A stretch of 10,888 bases of DNA from Actinomycetota bacterium (lineage in GTDB: Bacteria > Actinomycetota > Humimicrobiia > Humimicrobiales > Humimicrobiaceae). The stretch is from positions 1 to 10,888 of the forward strand of contig JAQVJB010000065.1 of NCBI GenBank assembly GCA_028695395.1. The letters are read 5' to 3'. Shown one piece after another: positions 1 through 6,865 of the stretch. Made by a program: the position numbers and the translations under genes. The notes below the pieces were generated by a model that saw only the letters and a list, made by a program, of their open reading frames with translations, did not search any database and was not told where the DNA came from. Position 1 is the stretch's first letter, and every line of letters begins with the position of its first letter.

Positions 1-1
1 A

Positions 2-1198
2 TGCGAAAAGAAATGTATAGTCGGCATAAGAAATGAACCTGTAGGGATAGGAAGACTTGAAAGGTTTGTTGCTGACTGGGGCGAGAAAAATAAAAACAGC
101 ATTCAGAGTCAAAATAATAATGACAGTCTTGAGGATGCATCTTTAGGACTGAAAAATATGAATATTGACGATAAACAAAAAAACAAAAAAAATAATTTTG
201 ATTCTGCAAAATCTAAGAAGGAAGTAAAGGTAGCAGTAGTCGGCTCAGGTCCGGCAGGTCTTACATGTGCAGGAGAGCTTGCAAAAATGGGTTATCAGAC
301 TACTATTTTTGAGGCGCTTCATGAACCTGGCGGAGTCCTTGCTTATGGCATACCTGAGTTCAGGCTTCCGAAATCCATATTAAAAAAAGAGATAGACTAT
401 GTAAAAAATCTCGGGGTTGAGATTATTACCAATGCCTTAATAGGCAGTACTTACAGCATAGAAGATCTGTTCAATGCAAATTATAAGGCAATATTTATTG
501 CAGCCGGTGCGGGGCTGCCTTATTTTATGGGTATTCCGGGTGAAAATTTAAATGGTGTTTTTTCAGCAAATGAATTTCTGACAAGAAATAATCTGATGAA
601 AGCATATTTGTTTCCTGAATACGATACTCCTATAAAAAAGGTTAAGAATTTTGCCGTTGTAGGAGCCGGCAATGTTGCAATGGATGCAGCTAGGACTGCA
701 AAGAGATTGGGAGCCGAACGAGTTTTTTTAATATACAGAAGAACCGAAAATGAAATGCCTGCCAGGATTGAAGAAATCGAACATGCAAAGCAGGAGGGAG
801 TAATATTTCATTTACTCTCAAATCCTGTAGAGATAATAGGAAAAGACAGTTTTGTAGAAAAAGTAAGATGCATAAGGATGGAACTTGGAGAACCTGATGA
901 TTCAGGAAGGAGGAGACCCGTACCTCTTAAAGGCTCCGAATTTGAAATTGAAGTCGATGCAGTGATAATGGCAATAGGCCAGGGTCCAAATCCTCTTCTC
1001 TTAAAAAAAATACCAGGACTTGCTCTTACCAAAAAGGGAAATATCATGACAGATGAAAAAACATGCAGGACCAATATAAAAGGTATTTTTGCTGCTGGCG
1101 ATATTGCTTCGGGAGCAGCTACAGTCATTCTAGCAATGGGAGGCGGTAAAAAGGCTGCATTCTCAATTGATGATTATATTAATTCCGGAATATGGTAA
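2..1198 (+). CDS. gltA: Glutamate synthase small subunit / NfnB-family flavoprotein (5' end outside window)
   Basis: An FAD- and NADPH-binding oxidoreductase of the GltD/GltA family, which moves electrons from NADPH to glutamate synthase or, as NfnB, takes part in ferredoxin-linked bifurcation. The frame is open from base 2 and begins inside the N-terminal iron-sulfur domain (CEKKC, then IGRLERFVADW), so the in-frame ATG at 158 is internal and not the start. About 398 residues are visible. From the first visible codon, an FAD dinucleotide motif GSGPAG is at about 81-86, followed by the family signature EPGGVLAYGIPEFRLPK. A second Rossmann motif (GAGNVAMDAART) with a downstream YRR that suits the NADPH 2'-phosphate comes next, and a C-terminal FAAGDI segment completes the FAD site. 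Residues 27-73 form an unusually long Asn/Lys/Asp/Ser-rich linker. The family is certain. GltA versus NfnB cannot be decided because the upstream neighbour is not in the window. Confidence 0.93.
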   Translation, partial: CEKKCIVGIRNEPVGIGRLERFVADWGEKNKNSIQSQNNNDSLEDASLGLKNMNIDDKQKNKKNNFDSAKSKKEVKVAVVGSGPAGLTCAGELAKMGYQTTIFEALHEPGGVLAYGIPEFRLPKSILKKEIDYVKNLGVEIITNALIGSTYSIEDLFNANYKAIFIAAGAGLPYFMGIPGENLNGVFSANEFLTRNNLMKAYLFPEYDTPIKKVKNFAVVGAGNVAMDAARTAKRLGAERVFLIYRRTENEMPARIEEIEHAKQEGVIFHLLSNPVEIIGKDSFVEKVRCIRMELGEPDDSGRRRPVPLKGSEFEIEVDAVIMAIGQGPNPLLLKKIPGLALTKKGNIMTDEKTCRTNIKGIFAAGDIASGAATVILAMGGGKKAAFSIDDYINSGIW

Positions 1199-1218
1199 AA
1201 TTATTAAAAATAATTTTT
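1197..1218 (+). terminator. Possible weak terminator after the GltA-like gene
   Basis: AAAATTATT at 1197-1205 pairs with AATAATTTT at 1209-1217 across a 3-nt loop, and the second arm is itself T-rich. The stem holds only A-T pairs and begins within the stop codon, so it would be a weak stop at best. Confidence 0.25.
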
Positions 1219-1279
1219 AGTTATTTTCTATGGATAGAATCATGTTCGATATTTATTCCAATAATTAAAGGAGAATAAA

Positions 1280-2221
1280 ATGAAAAAAAACATACTTTTT
1301 GCTTTTGTTATAAGTACTGTTTTAATAATTTCTTTTTCAATAATATTTACAGGATGCGCAAGTTCAGGTACTGCAAGAGATGCATCACCGCTGCCGGCAG
1401 AAGAGGGTTATTATGAAGAAACTGCCAAAGTGTCGGAAACGACCACTGCTGCATACTCACAGGATATGGCTGCCGCTGCTGAAAGCAGCGGAGGCGTAAC
1501 TCCTTCTCTTTCACTTAAGATAATTAAATCTGCATATATTGCAGTTCAGGTTGATAAAGACACTTTTCAAAACAAGATGCTTGAGATAACCATTATTGCT
1601 GAAAGAAGCGGTGGTTATGTAAGCAATACTGACAGTTATTCTAATCCTGAAGGGAACATATCAAGCGGAAGAATCGTTATAAGGGTCCCTGTTGAAAAAT
1701 TTAATTCGGTTGTTGAAGAAGTTAAAAAAGTTGGAGAAGTAAAAACAATAAGTATTTCAGGACAGGACGTTACCCAGGAATATGTAGATCTTGAAAGCCG
1801 CCTCAGGAATTATGAAGCTCAGGAGAAAGTACTTCTTGAGCTAATGGCAAAATCTACAGATGTTTCAGACAGCATAGAAGTTCAAAGAGAGCTAAACAAT
1901 GTTCAGGGGGAGATAGAAGTAATAAAGGGAAGAATGAATTATCTTGATAATATGGTCAGTCTTTCCACTATAGACATTAACTTATATGAACCTGAAGTTG
2001 CCGCACCGATAGAAGGCGGAGGTTTTATCAATGCTGTTAAAAGAGGTGCTGAAGGTGCGGTGAAAGTGCTTAACGGTATAGCATTTGTCTTTATTGCCAT
2101 AAGTCCTTTGCTTGTGCTGGCAGGAATAATAATACTTATAGTATGGGGCTCAATAAGAGCCAGAAACAAAAGAAGAGCAAAAAAAGCGGCACAGTCTTCG
2201 CAGCAATCAGCAGAGAAATAA
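1280..2221 (+). CDS. DUF4349 domain lipoprotein with C-terminal membrane anchor
   Basis: A 313-residue envelope protein. The N-terminus is a lipoprotein signal peptide: a Lys pair, a hydrophobic stretch, and lipobox FTGC with Cys26 as the probable lipidated residue. A Ser/Ala/Thr/Glu-rich linker follows to about residue 75. Residues about 80-235 match the DUF4349 pattern: KSAYIAVQV, then the SGGYVSN and GRIVIRVP blocks, then a helical coiled-coil-like stretch (QEYVDLESRLRNYEAQEKVL to IKGRMNYLDNMVSLSTI). A transmembrane helix (about 263-292) and a basic Arg/Lys-rich tail end the protein. The domain would therefore lie outside the membrane, held at both ends. The function of DUF4349 is not established. 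The start is supported by AAAGGAG at 1267-1273. The gene sits 81 bases after the GltA-like gene and 62 bases before a YtxH-like gene on the same strand. Confidence 0.85.
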   Translation: MKKNILFAFVISTVLIISFSIIFTGCASSGTARDASPLPAEEGYYEETAKVSETTTAAYSQDMAAAAESSGGVTPSLSLKIIKSAYIAVQVDKDTFQNKMLEITIIAERSGGYVSNTDSYSNPEGNISSGRIVIRVPVEKFNSVVEEVKKVGEVKTISISGQDVTQEYVDLESRLRNYEAQEKVLLELMAKSTDVSDSIEVQRELNNVQGEIEVIKGRMNYLDNMVSLSTIDINLYEPEVAAPIEGGGFINAVKRGAEGAVKVLNGIAFVFIAISPLLVLAGIIILIVWGSIRARNKRRAKKAAQSSQQSAEK

Positions 2222-2283
2222 TTTCAATATTTTTAATAATGATTATAATTTTTTAATAATTTTATATTAGAAAGCAGGAATAA

Positions 2284-2514
2284 ATGAAAAAATGTGATGT
2301 TTTTGGTTTTATTTTACTGGCATTAGGGGTAGGAGTTGCTGCAGGAATTCTTATAGCTCCAAAATCCGGAAGAGAAACAAGGAAAGAACTCTCAGAAAAG
2401 ATGGAGAAGGGCTTCGAAGAGGCAAGCAGCTTTCTTTCTTATGAGTCAGGAAGAATAAAAAACTTCTTTGATGAAACTGTAGAAAACTTTAAAAATAAAA
2501 CTGATTCTGAATAA
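2284..2514 (+). CDS. YtxH-like small membrane protein
   Basis: A 76-residue protein with one N-terminal transmembrane segment (about residues 7-26: FGFILLALGVGVAAGILIAP) followed directly by the YtxH hallmark APKSGRETRKEL. A charged amphipathic helical tail runs to the end. Proteins of this family are short, membrane-anchored and often linked to general stress, but no biochemical role is assigned. AGGA at 2276-2279 gives a modest ribosome binding site 4 bases before the ATG, which is short spacing. It follows the DUF4349 lipoprotein on the same strand, so the two may be co-transcribed. It converges with the ABC permease gene across a T-rich gap of 68 bases. Confidence 0.82.
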   Translation: MKKCDVFGFILLALGVGVAAGILIAPKSGRETRKELSEKMEKGFEEASSFLSYESGRIKNFFDETVENFKNKTDSE

Positions 2515-2530
2515 TAAAGATTCTGAATAA
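2503..2530 (+). repeat. Short direct repeat spanning the ytxH-like stop codon
   Basis: GATTCTGAATAA occurs at 2503-2514, where it encodes the last residues and the stop, and again at 2519-2530, a 16-base period. It looks like a small slipped duplication at the gene end. Confidence 0.7.
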
Positions 2531-2582
2531 AGATTTTAACTATTTAATTCTATATTTTATTTATATTTTATTTATTTTTTAT

Positions 2583-3812
2583 TTATTCAAATCTCAGTGC
2601 TTCTATTGGATTAAGCTTTGCTGCTCGCATTGCCGGATAAATTCCAAAAAATAGACCTACAAAAGTAGAGAAAGAAACAGCAAGCAAAATTGAAAAAGGC
2701 GATATTGTCGAAGAAATAGGCGAATACCTATTTAAAATAAAAGCAATTACTGCGGCGAAAATTATTCCCATTATGCCTCCGCTTAAGCTCAGGACAACGC
2801 TTTCTGTCAGGAATTGTATCAGTACGTCCCTGTTTTTTGCGCCTATTGCTTTTCTTATTCCTATTTCCCTGGTTCTTTCCGTAACAGATACAAGCATAAT
2901 ATTCATTATGCCTATACCTCCTACAAGCAATGATATGGCTGCTATGCTTCCAATAGTTATTGTAAAGATATTTGTTACAGTGCTTAAAGCTTCAAGTATC
3001 TCTGTCTGGCTTTGGATTGAAAAGTCATTTTTGTCACCGCTTTTTAAAGCATGCTGTTTTCTTAATATCCTTGTCATCTCTTCAGTAGCAATATCTATAT
3101 CCTTTTCATTTTCCGTATCAGCTATTATCATGCTTAAATATTTTTGTCCGTAGAGCTTGGTCATGGCTGTCGTTATCGGAACAGCTATCGCATTATCCTG
3201 GTCCTGGCCGAACATATTAGTACCCTTTGATTTAATCGTCCCTACGATTTTAAAATTTTTACCCATGACTTTTATAGTCTTTCCCAAAGGCTCCTCATCT
3301 CCGAACAATTTTTCTGCAACTGTAGGGCCGACACATGCAACATTAGCTGAATTTGCAACATCGCTTTTTGAGAAAAATTTTCCTCTTTCTATCTCAAAAT
3401 TATATACCTGTTCAGCATCTTCGCTTGAAGCATAAACTGATGCATTTATACCTTTATCAAAATAGGTTACAGGAGCAGCACTTAGAATTACGGGTATCAC
3501 GCCCTGAACATACCTTGAGTATTTTTTAATTGCTTCGACATCCTCAAGTTTTAAGGATTCTTTGTCTGCAGTACTGAACTGATTCAATGCACCCATATCT
3601 TCCTGCGAACTTCCGGGGATTACAATTATAAGATTGGACCCGATTCCCTGTATGCTGGCGATGACTGAATCCTGCGCTCCTGAACCGATTGACATTACTG
3701 CTACAACTGCACCGACACCTATTATGATTCCGAGCATTGTAAGAGCAGATCTTAATTTATTAAGAAAAAGCGATTGAAAAGCTATTTTTATGTTTTCATT
3801 GAAGGAGCTCAT
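2583..3812 (-). CDS. ABC exporter permease, MacB/FtsX type (YknZ-like)
   Basis: A 409-residue membrane subunit of a type VII (MacB-like) ABC system. Residues about 1-20 (NIKIAFQSLFLNKLRSALTMLGIIIGVGAVV) make the amphipathic lead and first transmembrane helix, ending near 45. A large extracytoplasmic MacB-type domain covers about 46-275. The FtsX domain follows with three more helices (about 283-305, 335-360, 372-397). It carries the conserved cytoplasmic stretch SVTERTREIGIRKAIGAKNRDVLIQFLTE in its first loop and ends with AMRAAKLNPIEALRFE. MacB proteins do not pump through the bilayer but couple ATP use to movements of the outer domain and adaptor. The ATG overlaps the ATPase stop as ATGA (3812-3809), with GAGG on the minus strand at 3823-3820 as ribosome binding site, so translation is coupled. 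Substrate is unknown: antimicrobial peptide, macrolide and lipid transport are all possible for the family. Confidence 0.92.
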   Translation of the reverse strand: MSSFNENIKIAFQSLFLNKLRSALTMLGIIIGVGAVVAVMSIGSGAQDSVIASIQGIGSNLIIVIPGSSQEDMGALNQFSTADKESLKLEDVEAIKKYSRYVQGVIPVILSAAPVTYFDKGINASVYASSEDAEQVYNFEIERGKFFSKSDVANSANVACVGPTVAEKLFGDEEPLGKTIKVMGKNFKIVGTIKSKGTNMFGQDQDNAIAVPITTAMTKLYGQKYLSMIIADTENEKDIDIATEEMTRILRKQHALKSGDKNDFSIQSQTEILEALSTVTNIFTITIGSIAAISLLVGGIGIMNIMLVSVTERTREIGIRKAIGAKNRDVLIQFLTESVVLSLSGGIMGIIFAAVIAFILNRYSPISSTISPFSILLAVSFSTFVGLFFGIYPAMRAAKLNPIEALRFE

Positions 3813-4573
3813 TTTGAAACCTCGGAGTTTATTTTATCTTCAATCTTTGGCATTTTTGCCAGCATGTCGCGGGCATCTACGGGCTTATTTATTCTTTCTT
3901 CCTTTATTATCAGCCCGTCTCTTAGATATATTATCCTTTCAGTGTGATGTGCGATGTCCAGTTCATGGGTTACAAGTATTATTGTTTTCCCTTCTTTGTT
4001 TAATTGCTGGAAAATTGCCATTATCTCTTCGCCGGTCCTTGAATCAAGATTGCCTGTAGGTTCATCAGCTAGTATTATTGTCGGTTCATTTATTAATGCT
4101 CTTGCAATTGCCACTCGCTGTCGCTCACCTCCTGATAGTTCATTAGGTTTGTTTTTTTCCTTACCTTTTAGTCCGACGGATTCTATGCAATCATATATTT
4201 TTTTATTTTTATTTATTATCTTGCCTAAAAAATACACTGTCGGAAGTTCAACATTCTGAAAAGTGCTTAACCTGGGGAGCAAATTAAAAGTCTGAAAAAC
4301 AAATCCTACTTTATGATTTCTTATGACGGCAAGCTGATTATCATTTAATTTGCTTACATCAATATCTTCGAGATAATATTTTCCTGAAGTAGGTATATCC
4401 AGGCAGCCTATAAGGTTCATTAATGTTGACTTTCCTGAACCCGAAGGGCCCATTACGGATACAAACTCACCTTCACCAATATTAAGGTTGACGCCTCTCA
4501 GTGCTTTTACCTGTATTTTTCCAATTTTGTAAGTCTTGGTTATTTCTTCAATTCTTATTAGATTTTTTACCAT
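3809..4573 (-). CDS. ABC exporter ATP-binding protein, MacB/LolD type (YknY-like)
   Basis: A 254-residue ATPase that powers the adjacent FtsX-type permease. All motifs are intact: A-loop Tyr15, Walker A GPSGSGKST (42-50), Q-loop Gln94 in FVFQTFNLLP, signature LSGGERQ (146-152), Walker B IILADEP (166-172, catalytic Glu171), D-loop NLDS (175-178) and H-loop His203 in VTHE. A charged C-terminal tail of about 25 residues extends past the usual end. MacB is a single chain in Escherichia coli; here ATPase and permease are separate and overlap by 4 bases. The GGAAG Shine-Dalgarno-like sequence (4578-4574) abuts the ATG, which is too close for normal use. An in-frame TAA at 4591-4589 rules out an upstream start, so initiation may be weak. 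A Fur-like box lies in the 98-base gap upstream. Confidence 0.95.
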   Translation of the reverse strand: MVKNLIRIEEITKTYKIGKIQVKALRGVNLNIGEGEFVSVMGPSGSGKSTLMNLIGCLDIPTSGKYYLEDIDVSKLNDNQLAVIRNHKVGFVFQTFNLLPRLSTFQNVELPTVYFLGKIINKNKKIYDCIESVGLKGKEKNKPNELSGGERQRVAIARALINEPTIILADEPTGNLDSRTGEEIMAIFQQLNKEGKTIILVTHELDIAHHTERIIYLRDGLIIKEERINKPVDARDMLAKMPKIEDKINSEVSK

Positions 4574-4629
4574 CTTCCGGTTTATATATTACATTTTATA
4601 AATTTTATCTGCCTTTAAAATGATTTAAT

Positions 4630-4649
4630 AGATAATCATTATCATTTTA
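4630..4649 (-). promoter_or_regulatory. Fur-like operator upstream of the ATPase gene
   Basis: On the minus strand TGATAATGATTATCT (4644-4630) matches the 7-1-7 Fur consensus TGATAATNATTATCA at 13 of the 14 specified positions. The 19-mer TAAAATGATAATGATTATC (4649-4631) matches the classical 19-bp Fur box at 16 of 19. A second dyad, AATGATT/AATCATT (4619-4625 and 4634-4640), overlaps it, as in extended Fur sites. Other Fur-family proteins (Zur, PerR, Mur) use related boxes, so the metal is not fixed. High AT content raises the chance background, but both key G and C positions are kept. Confidence 0.5.
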
Positions 4650-4666
4650 CATGCTTATGCTTCTAA
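4638..4666 (-). promoter_or_regulatory. Internal promoter for the ATPase-permease pair
   Basis: Minus strand TTAGAA (4666-4661), a 17-base spacer, and GATAAT (4643-4638) match the sigma70/A hexamers at 4 of 6 and 5 of 6. The -10 hexamer lies entirely inside the Fur-like box, so bound repressor would block polymerase. Start of transcription would be near 4631, giving a leader of about 58 bases. Confidence 0.42.
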
Positions 4667-4671
4667 TGTTT

Positions 4672-6207
4672 TTATCTTGAGAACATATTTGTTTTTTCTC
4701 TTTCAGGTTTGATAAGGAATATTTCCTCACCTTCATTCAGTCCGGATATTATTTCCGTGTTCTCAAAATCACTGATGCCGGTCTCAACTTCTTTTATTGT
4801 GAATCCTTCATTGCCTGAAGGGTCATAAAGATAAACGTAGTTTTTTCCATTCTCCTCAAAAATGCTGATTGAAGGGACTACAAGAATATCAGTATTTTCA
4901 CTTATGAAAATCGTAATATTTGCGCTTATTCCATACATCAGTAATTCTCTTTTTTCTTCTGCAACCTTTATTGTAACTGGAAAAGTTATAACTCCGGCAA
5001 GATTATTTGATATCTTCGAGACTTCCTTTACTTCACCGCTGAGGATCTCTCCCGGATAAGCGTCCAAAGTAATTTCTGCTTTCTGTCCAGGTTTTATTTT
5101 TGAAATATCCGATTCTTCAATATTTGTTTTTATTTCTAATTCATTGCTGATTACTGTTATTGCCGCAATACCCGGAGATAGATATTCTCCCTCGGTGAAA
5201 TTAATATTCTGCACTATTCCGTCAAAAGGACTTTTTATTGACATGTTCTCAATGTCAAGTTTTGCAATATCTAAATTAATCTTTGCAATCTCCACCTGTA
5301 TGTTTGCTGTATTAATGCTTTCCAGTGCTGCTTTTATCTGGCTCTCAGCCTGTTCAAGGCTTGCAAGGGTATTCCAGTATGTAAGCGACTGGCTGATAAG
5401 CGCCTGGTTATATGCTTCTTCAGCATTTTCACTGCCTGAACGCGCACTTGCTTCTGCTTGATTTATCGCTGAAGCTGCGGAGTTTATAGATGCTTCTGCA
5501 GCCGCTACTGTGCTGTTGTACGATGCCTGCGCAGTTGCAACTGCTGATTCATATTGAGCAAGAGCTATACCGGTTAAACCGTTATTTTTTGCAGTGCTGA
5601 GCTGGTAATTTGCTTGCTCAAGGGCAGTTTTAGCCTGGCTGATTGTCTGGTTATATGAGTTCTGCGCATTAAGTAAAGAAATATTTGCCGTCTGCATGGA
5701 TGCAGAACCGATATTATTAGCATTTTCCAATGCAGTCAGCGCGCTTTTCACAGACTGAGAAGCCATCTCATTATTGTCTTTTGAAAGCTGGACAGCTATA
5801 TGATTTGCATCAAGGGCATTCTGATAATTAAGTTTTGCCATCTTAAGCGAGCTTTCGGCAATTGTAATATTTTCTTCAGTCTGGCTTATAAGAAGTTCTG
5901 TTCTTCTGTCGTCAATTTCTATTAATATCTCGCCTTTTTTTACATAATCTCCCTTTTTAACAGATTTTACGACTTTACCGGCAGAAGGTATTGAAAGATT
6001 TTTATACTCTGCCGAATCGACATTTCCAGTAGTATCAACTATTTGCGAAATGCTGCTTCGAGATGCTTTTACAGTTTCTGCATCAATTGTCTCATTTTTG
6101 CATGCTGTAAGCGTTATACCTGCAAAAACCAGCGCTACAGTTAAAAAATAATAAAGAAAATTAGATGAATTCTTATAGTTCCTCACTGTATGCTTTGATT
6201 TATACAT
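4672..6207 (-). CDS. Membrane-fusion (HlyD/MacA-like) adaptor lipoprotein (YknX-like)
   Basis: A 511-residue periplasmic/extracytoplasmic adaptor for the ABC exporter encoded just downstream. The signal segment FLYYFLTVALVFAGITLTAC ends in a lipobox (LTAC, Cys36), so it is probably a lipoprotein. A split lipoyl domain follows: first half GKVVKSVKKGDYVKKGEILIEID (about 77-99), second half SIKSPFDGIVQNINFTEGEYL (about 323-343). Between them lies an exceptionally long Ala/Asn/Gln/Ser-rich coiled-coil hairpin of about 220 residues. Beta-barrel and membrane-proximal domains (IEESDISKIKPGQKAEITLDAYPGE; VEVETG-like end) complete the fold. I place the start at ATG 6207: AGGTGA (6218-6213) is a good ribosome binding site 5 bases upstream. 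The in-frame GTG at 6216 lies inside that site and has no site of its own. The family is sure, the substrate unknown. Confidence 0.9.
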   Translation of the reverse strand: MYKSKHTVRNYKNSSNFLYYFLTVALVFAGITLTACKNETIDAETVKASRSSISQIVDTTGNVDSAEYKNLSIPSAGKVVKSVKKGDYVKKGEILIEIDDRRTELLISQTEENITIAESSLKMAKLNYQNALDANHIAVQLSKDNNEMASQSVKSALTALENANNIGSASMQTANISLLNAQNSYNQTISQAKTALEQANYQLSTAKNNGLTGIALAQYESAVATAQASYNSTVAAAEASINSAASAINQAEASARSGSENAEEAYNQALISQSLTYWNTLASLEQAESQIKAALESINTANIQVEIAKINLDIAKLDIENMSIKSPFDGIVQNINFTEGEYLSPGIAAITVISNELEIKTNIEESDISKIKPGQKAEITLDAYPGEILSGEVKEVSKISNNLAGVITFPVTIKVAEEKRELLMYGISANITIFISENTDILVVPSISIFEENGKNYVYLYDPSGNEGFTIKEVETGISDFENTEIISGLNEGEEIFLIKPEREKTNMFSR

Positions 6208-6248
6208 ATCTTTCACCTGCTATTTAAGATATTGAAAATATTAATAAT

Positions 6249-6272
6249 AAAAAAAATTAAAATAAATTTTAA
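6249..6272 (-). terminator. Possible weak terminator/attenuator before the adaptor gene
   Basis: Read on the minus strand, TTAAAAT (6272-6266) and ATTTTAA (6263-6257) form an AT-only hairpin followed by eight T (6256-6249). It lies between the AbrB-like gene and the adaptor. An all-AT stem is weak, so partial read-through is the most it suggests. Confidence 0.25.
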
Positions 6273-6318
6273 ATCAGAATAATCAAACAGCAATTTTCAT
6301 TTTCTGATGAATGACTGG

Positions 6319-6558
6319 CTATTTTTTCAGTTCAGGATTTAAATTATCAAGTCTGTCGATTTTTTCAAGGAGCTCTTTTGCAAATTCCTTTATTTTTTCT
6401 GCTTTAAAAATGATAGCTCCTCTTTTTTTGCCTGCAACAATAAACAGGTTGTCCCCAGGGCATATCTCAAGCAATTCTCTTGCATTCTTTGGAATGACTA
6501 TCTGTCCTCTTTCACCGACTTTTACTGTTCCGAATACCTGATTATCTTTTATTTCCAC
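6319..6558 (-). CDS. AbrB/MazE/SpoVT-type DNA-binding protein
   Basis: A 79-residue protein. Residues about 8-52 are a swapped-hairpin AbrB domain (GTVKVGERGQIVIPKNARELLEICPGDNLFIVAG), and residues 53-75 form a charged helix that probably aids dimerisation. Family members bind DNA as dimers or tetramers, either as transition-state regulators or as antitoxins. No toxin gene adjoins it: upstream is enolase in the opposite direction, downstream the exporter adaptor. It is therefore more likely a regulator of the exporter than an antitoxin. The start is GTG at 6558, with AAGGA (6570-6566) 7 bases before it. It is the first gene after a consensus promoter, and a dyad covering that promoter's -10 is a natural site for autoregulation. 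Confidence 0.85.
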   Translation of the reverse strand: MEIKDNQVFGTVKVGERGQIVIPKNARELLEICPGDNLFIVAGKKRGAIIFKAEKIKEFAKELLEKIDRLDNLNPELKK

Positions 6559-6630
6559 CTTTTATTCCTTTTTAATAGGTATTTTATAAGAAAAAAGCAA
6601 TGTAAAAAATCATATTTTTCATATTAATCC

Positions 6631-6655
6631 AATAAGTATGTATAGATAACTTATT
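6631..6655. promoter_or_regulatory. Dyad overlapping the -10 and start site: candidate AbrB-like operator
   Basis: AATAAGT (6631-6637) and ACTTATT (6649-6655) are perfect 7-bp inverted arms separated by 11 bases. The right arm covers half of the minus-strand -10 (6658-6653), and the rest spans the expected transcription start near 6646. The position suits a repressor site; that the AbrB-like product binds it is inference. Confidence 0.4.
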
Positions 6656-6680
6656 ATATTTTTTAAGCATTATTTGTCAA
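6653..6680 (-). promoter_or_regulatory. Consensus promoter for abrB-like gene and exporter operon
   Basis: On the minus strand TTGACA (6680-6675), a 16-base spacer and TATAAT (6658-6653) match both sigma70/A hexamers perfectly. Transcription should start near 6646, about 88 bases before the GTG of the AbrB-like gene. Confidence 0.75.
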
Positions 6681-6865
6681 AAATAATTTCCGATTTAAAG
6701 AGTATCATCATTTTTTAAATAGTTTTTTATTTTACTTTTAAAATACTTGCTTTTTTTGCTAATATTAAGTGTTTTAAAAAAATATATTGAATATAATAAA
6801 ATAATATATTGTTTTTAATTACTGAGTAATAAAATTTTTTAAAAAATATATTGAAAGGAAAAAAA
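6681..6865 (+). promoter_or_regulatory. Enolase upstream region, promoter unclear
   Basis: This very AT-rich stretch must hold the enolase promoter. A perfect TATAAT is at 6792-6797, but nothing like TTGACA lies 15-19 bases before it, and TATAAT is expected by chance in such sequence. The segment AAAAAATATATTGAA occurs twice, at 6777-6791 and 6841-6855; the second copy runs into the enolase ribosome binding site. Confidence 0.3.

Noticed and set aside
158..160. ATG at 158 as start of the GltA-like gene
   Set aside because: The same frame is open back to base 2 and encodes conserved Fe-S domain sequence, so this Met is internal in a linker.
1236..1247. GAATCATGTTC resembling a LexA-type dyad before the DUF4349 gene
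   Set aside because: Spacing and one arm do not fit the Bacillota LexA consensus, and the neighbouring genes have no SOS link.
2234..2248. Second Fur-like box TAATAATGATTATAA before the YtxH-like gene
   Set aside because: Both informative G and C positions are lost and the rest is plain A/T, so it is background.
6319..6558. AbrB-like gene as antitoxin of a toxin-antitoxin pair
   Set aside because: No small toxin-like gene lies on either side; the next gene on the strand is the exporter adaptor, 102 bases (noncoding) plus the moved start away.
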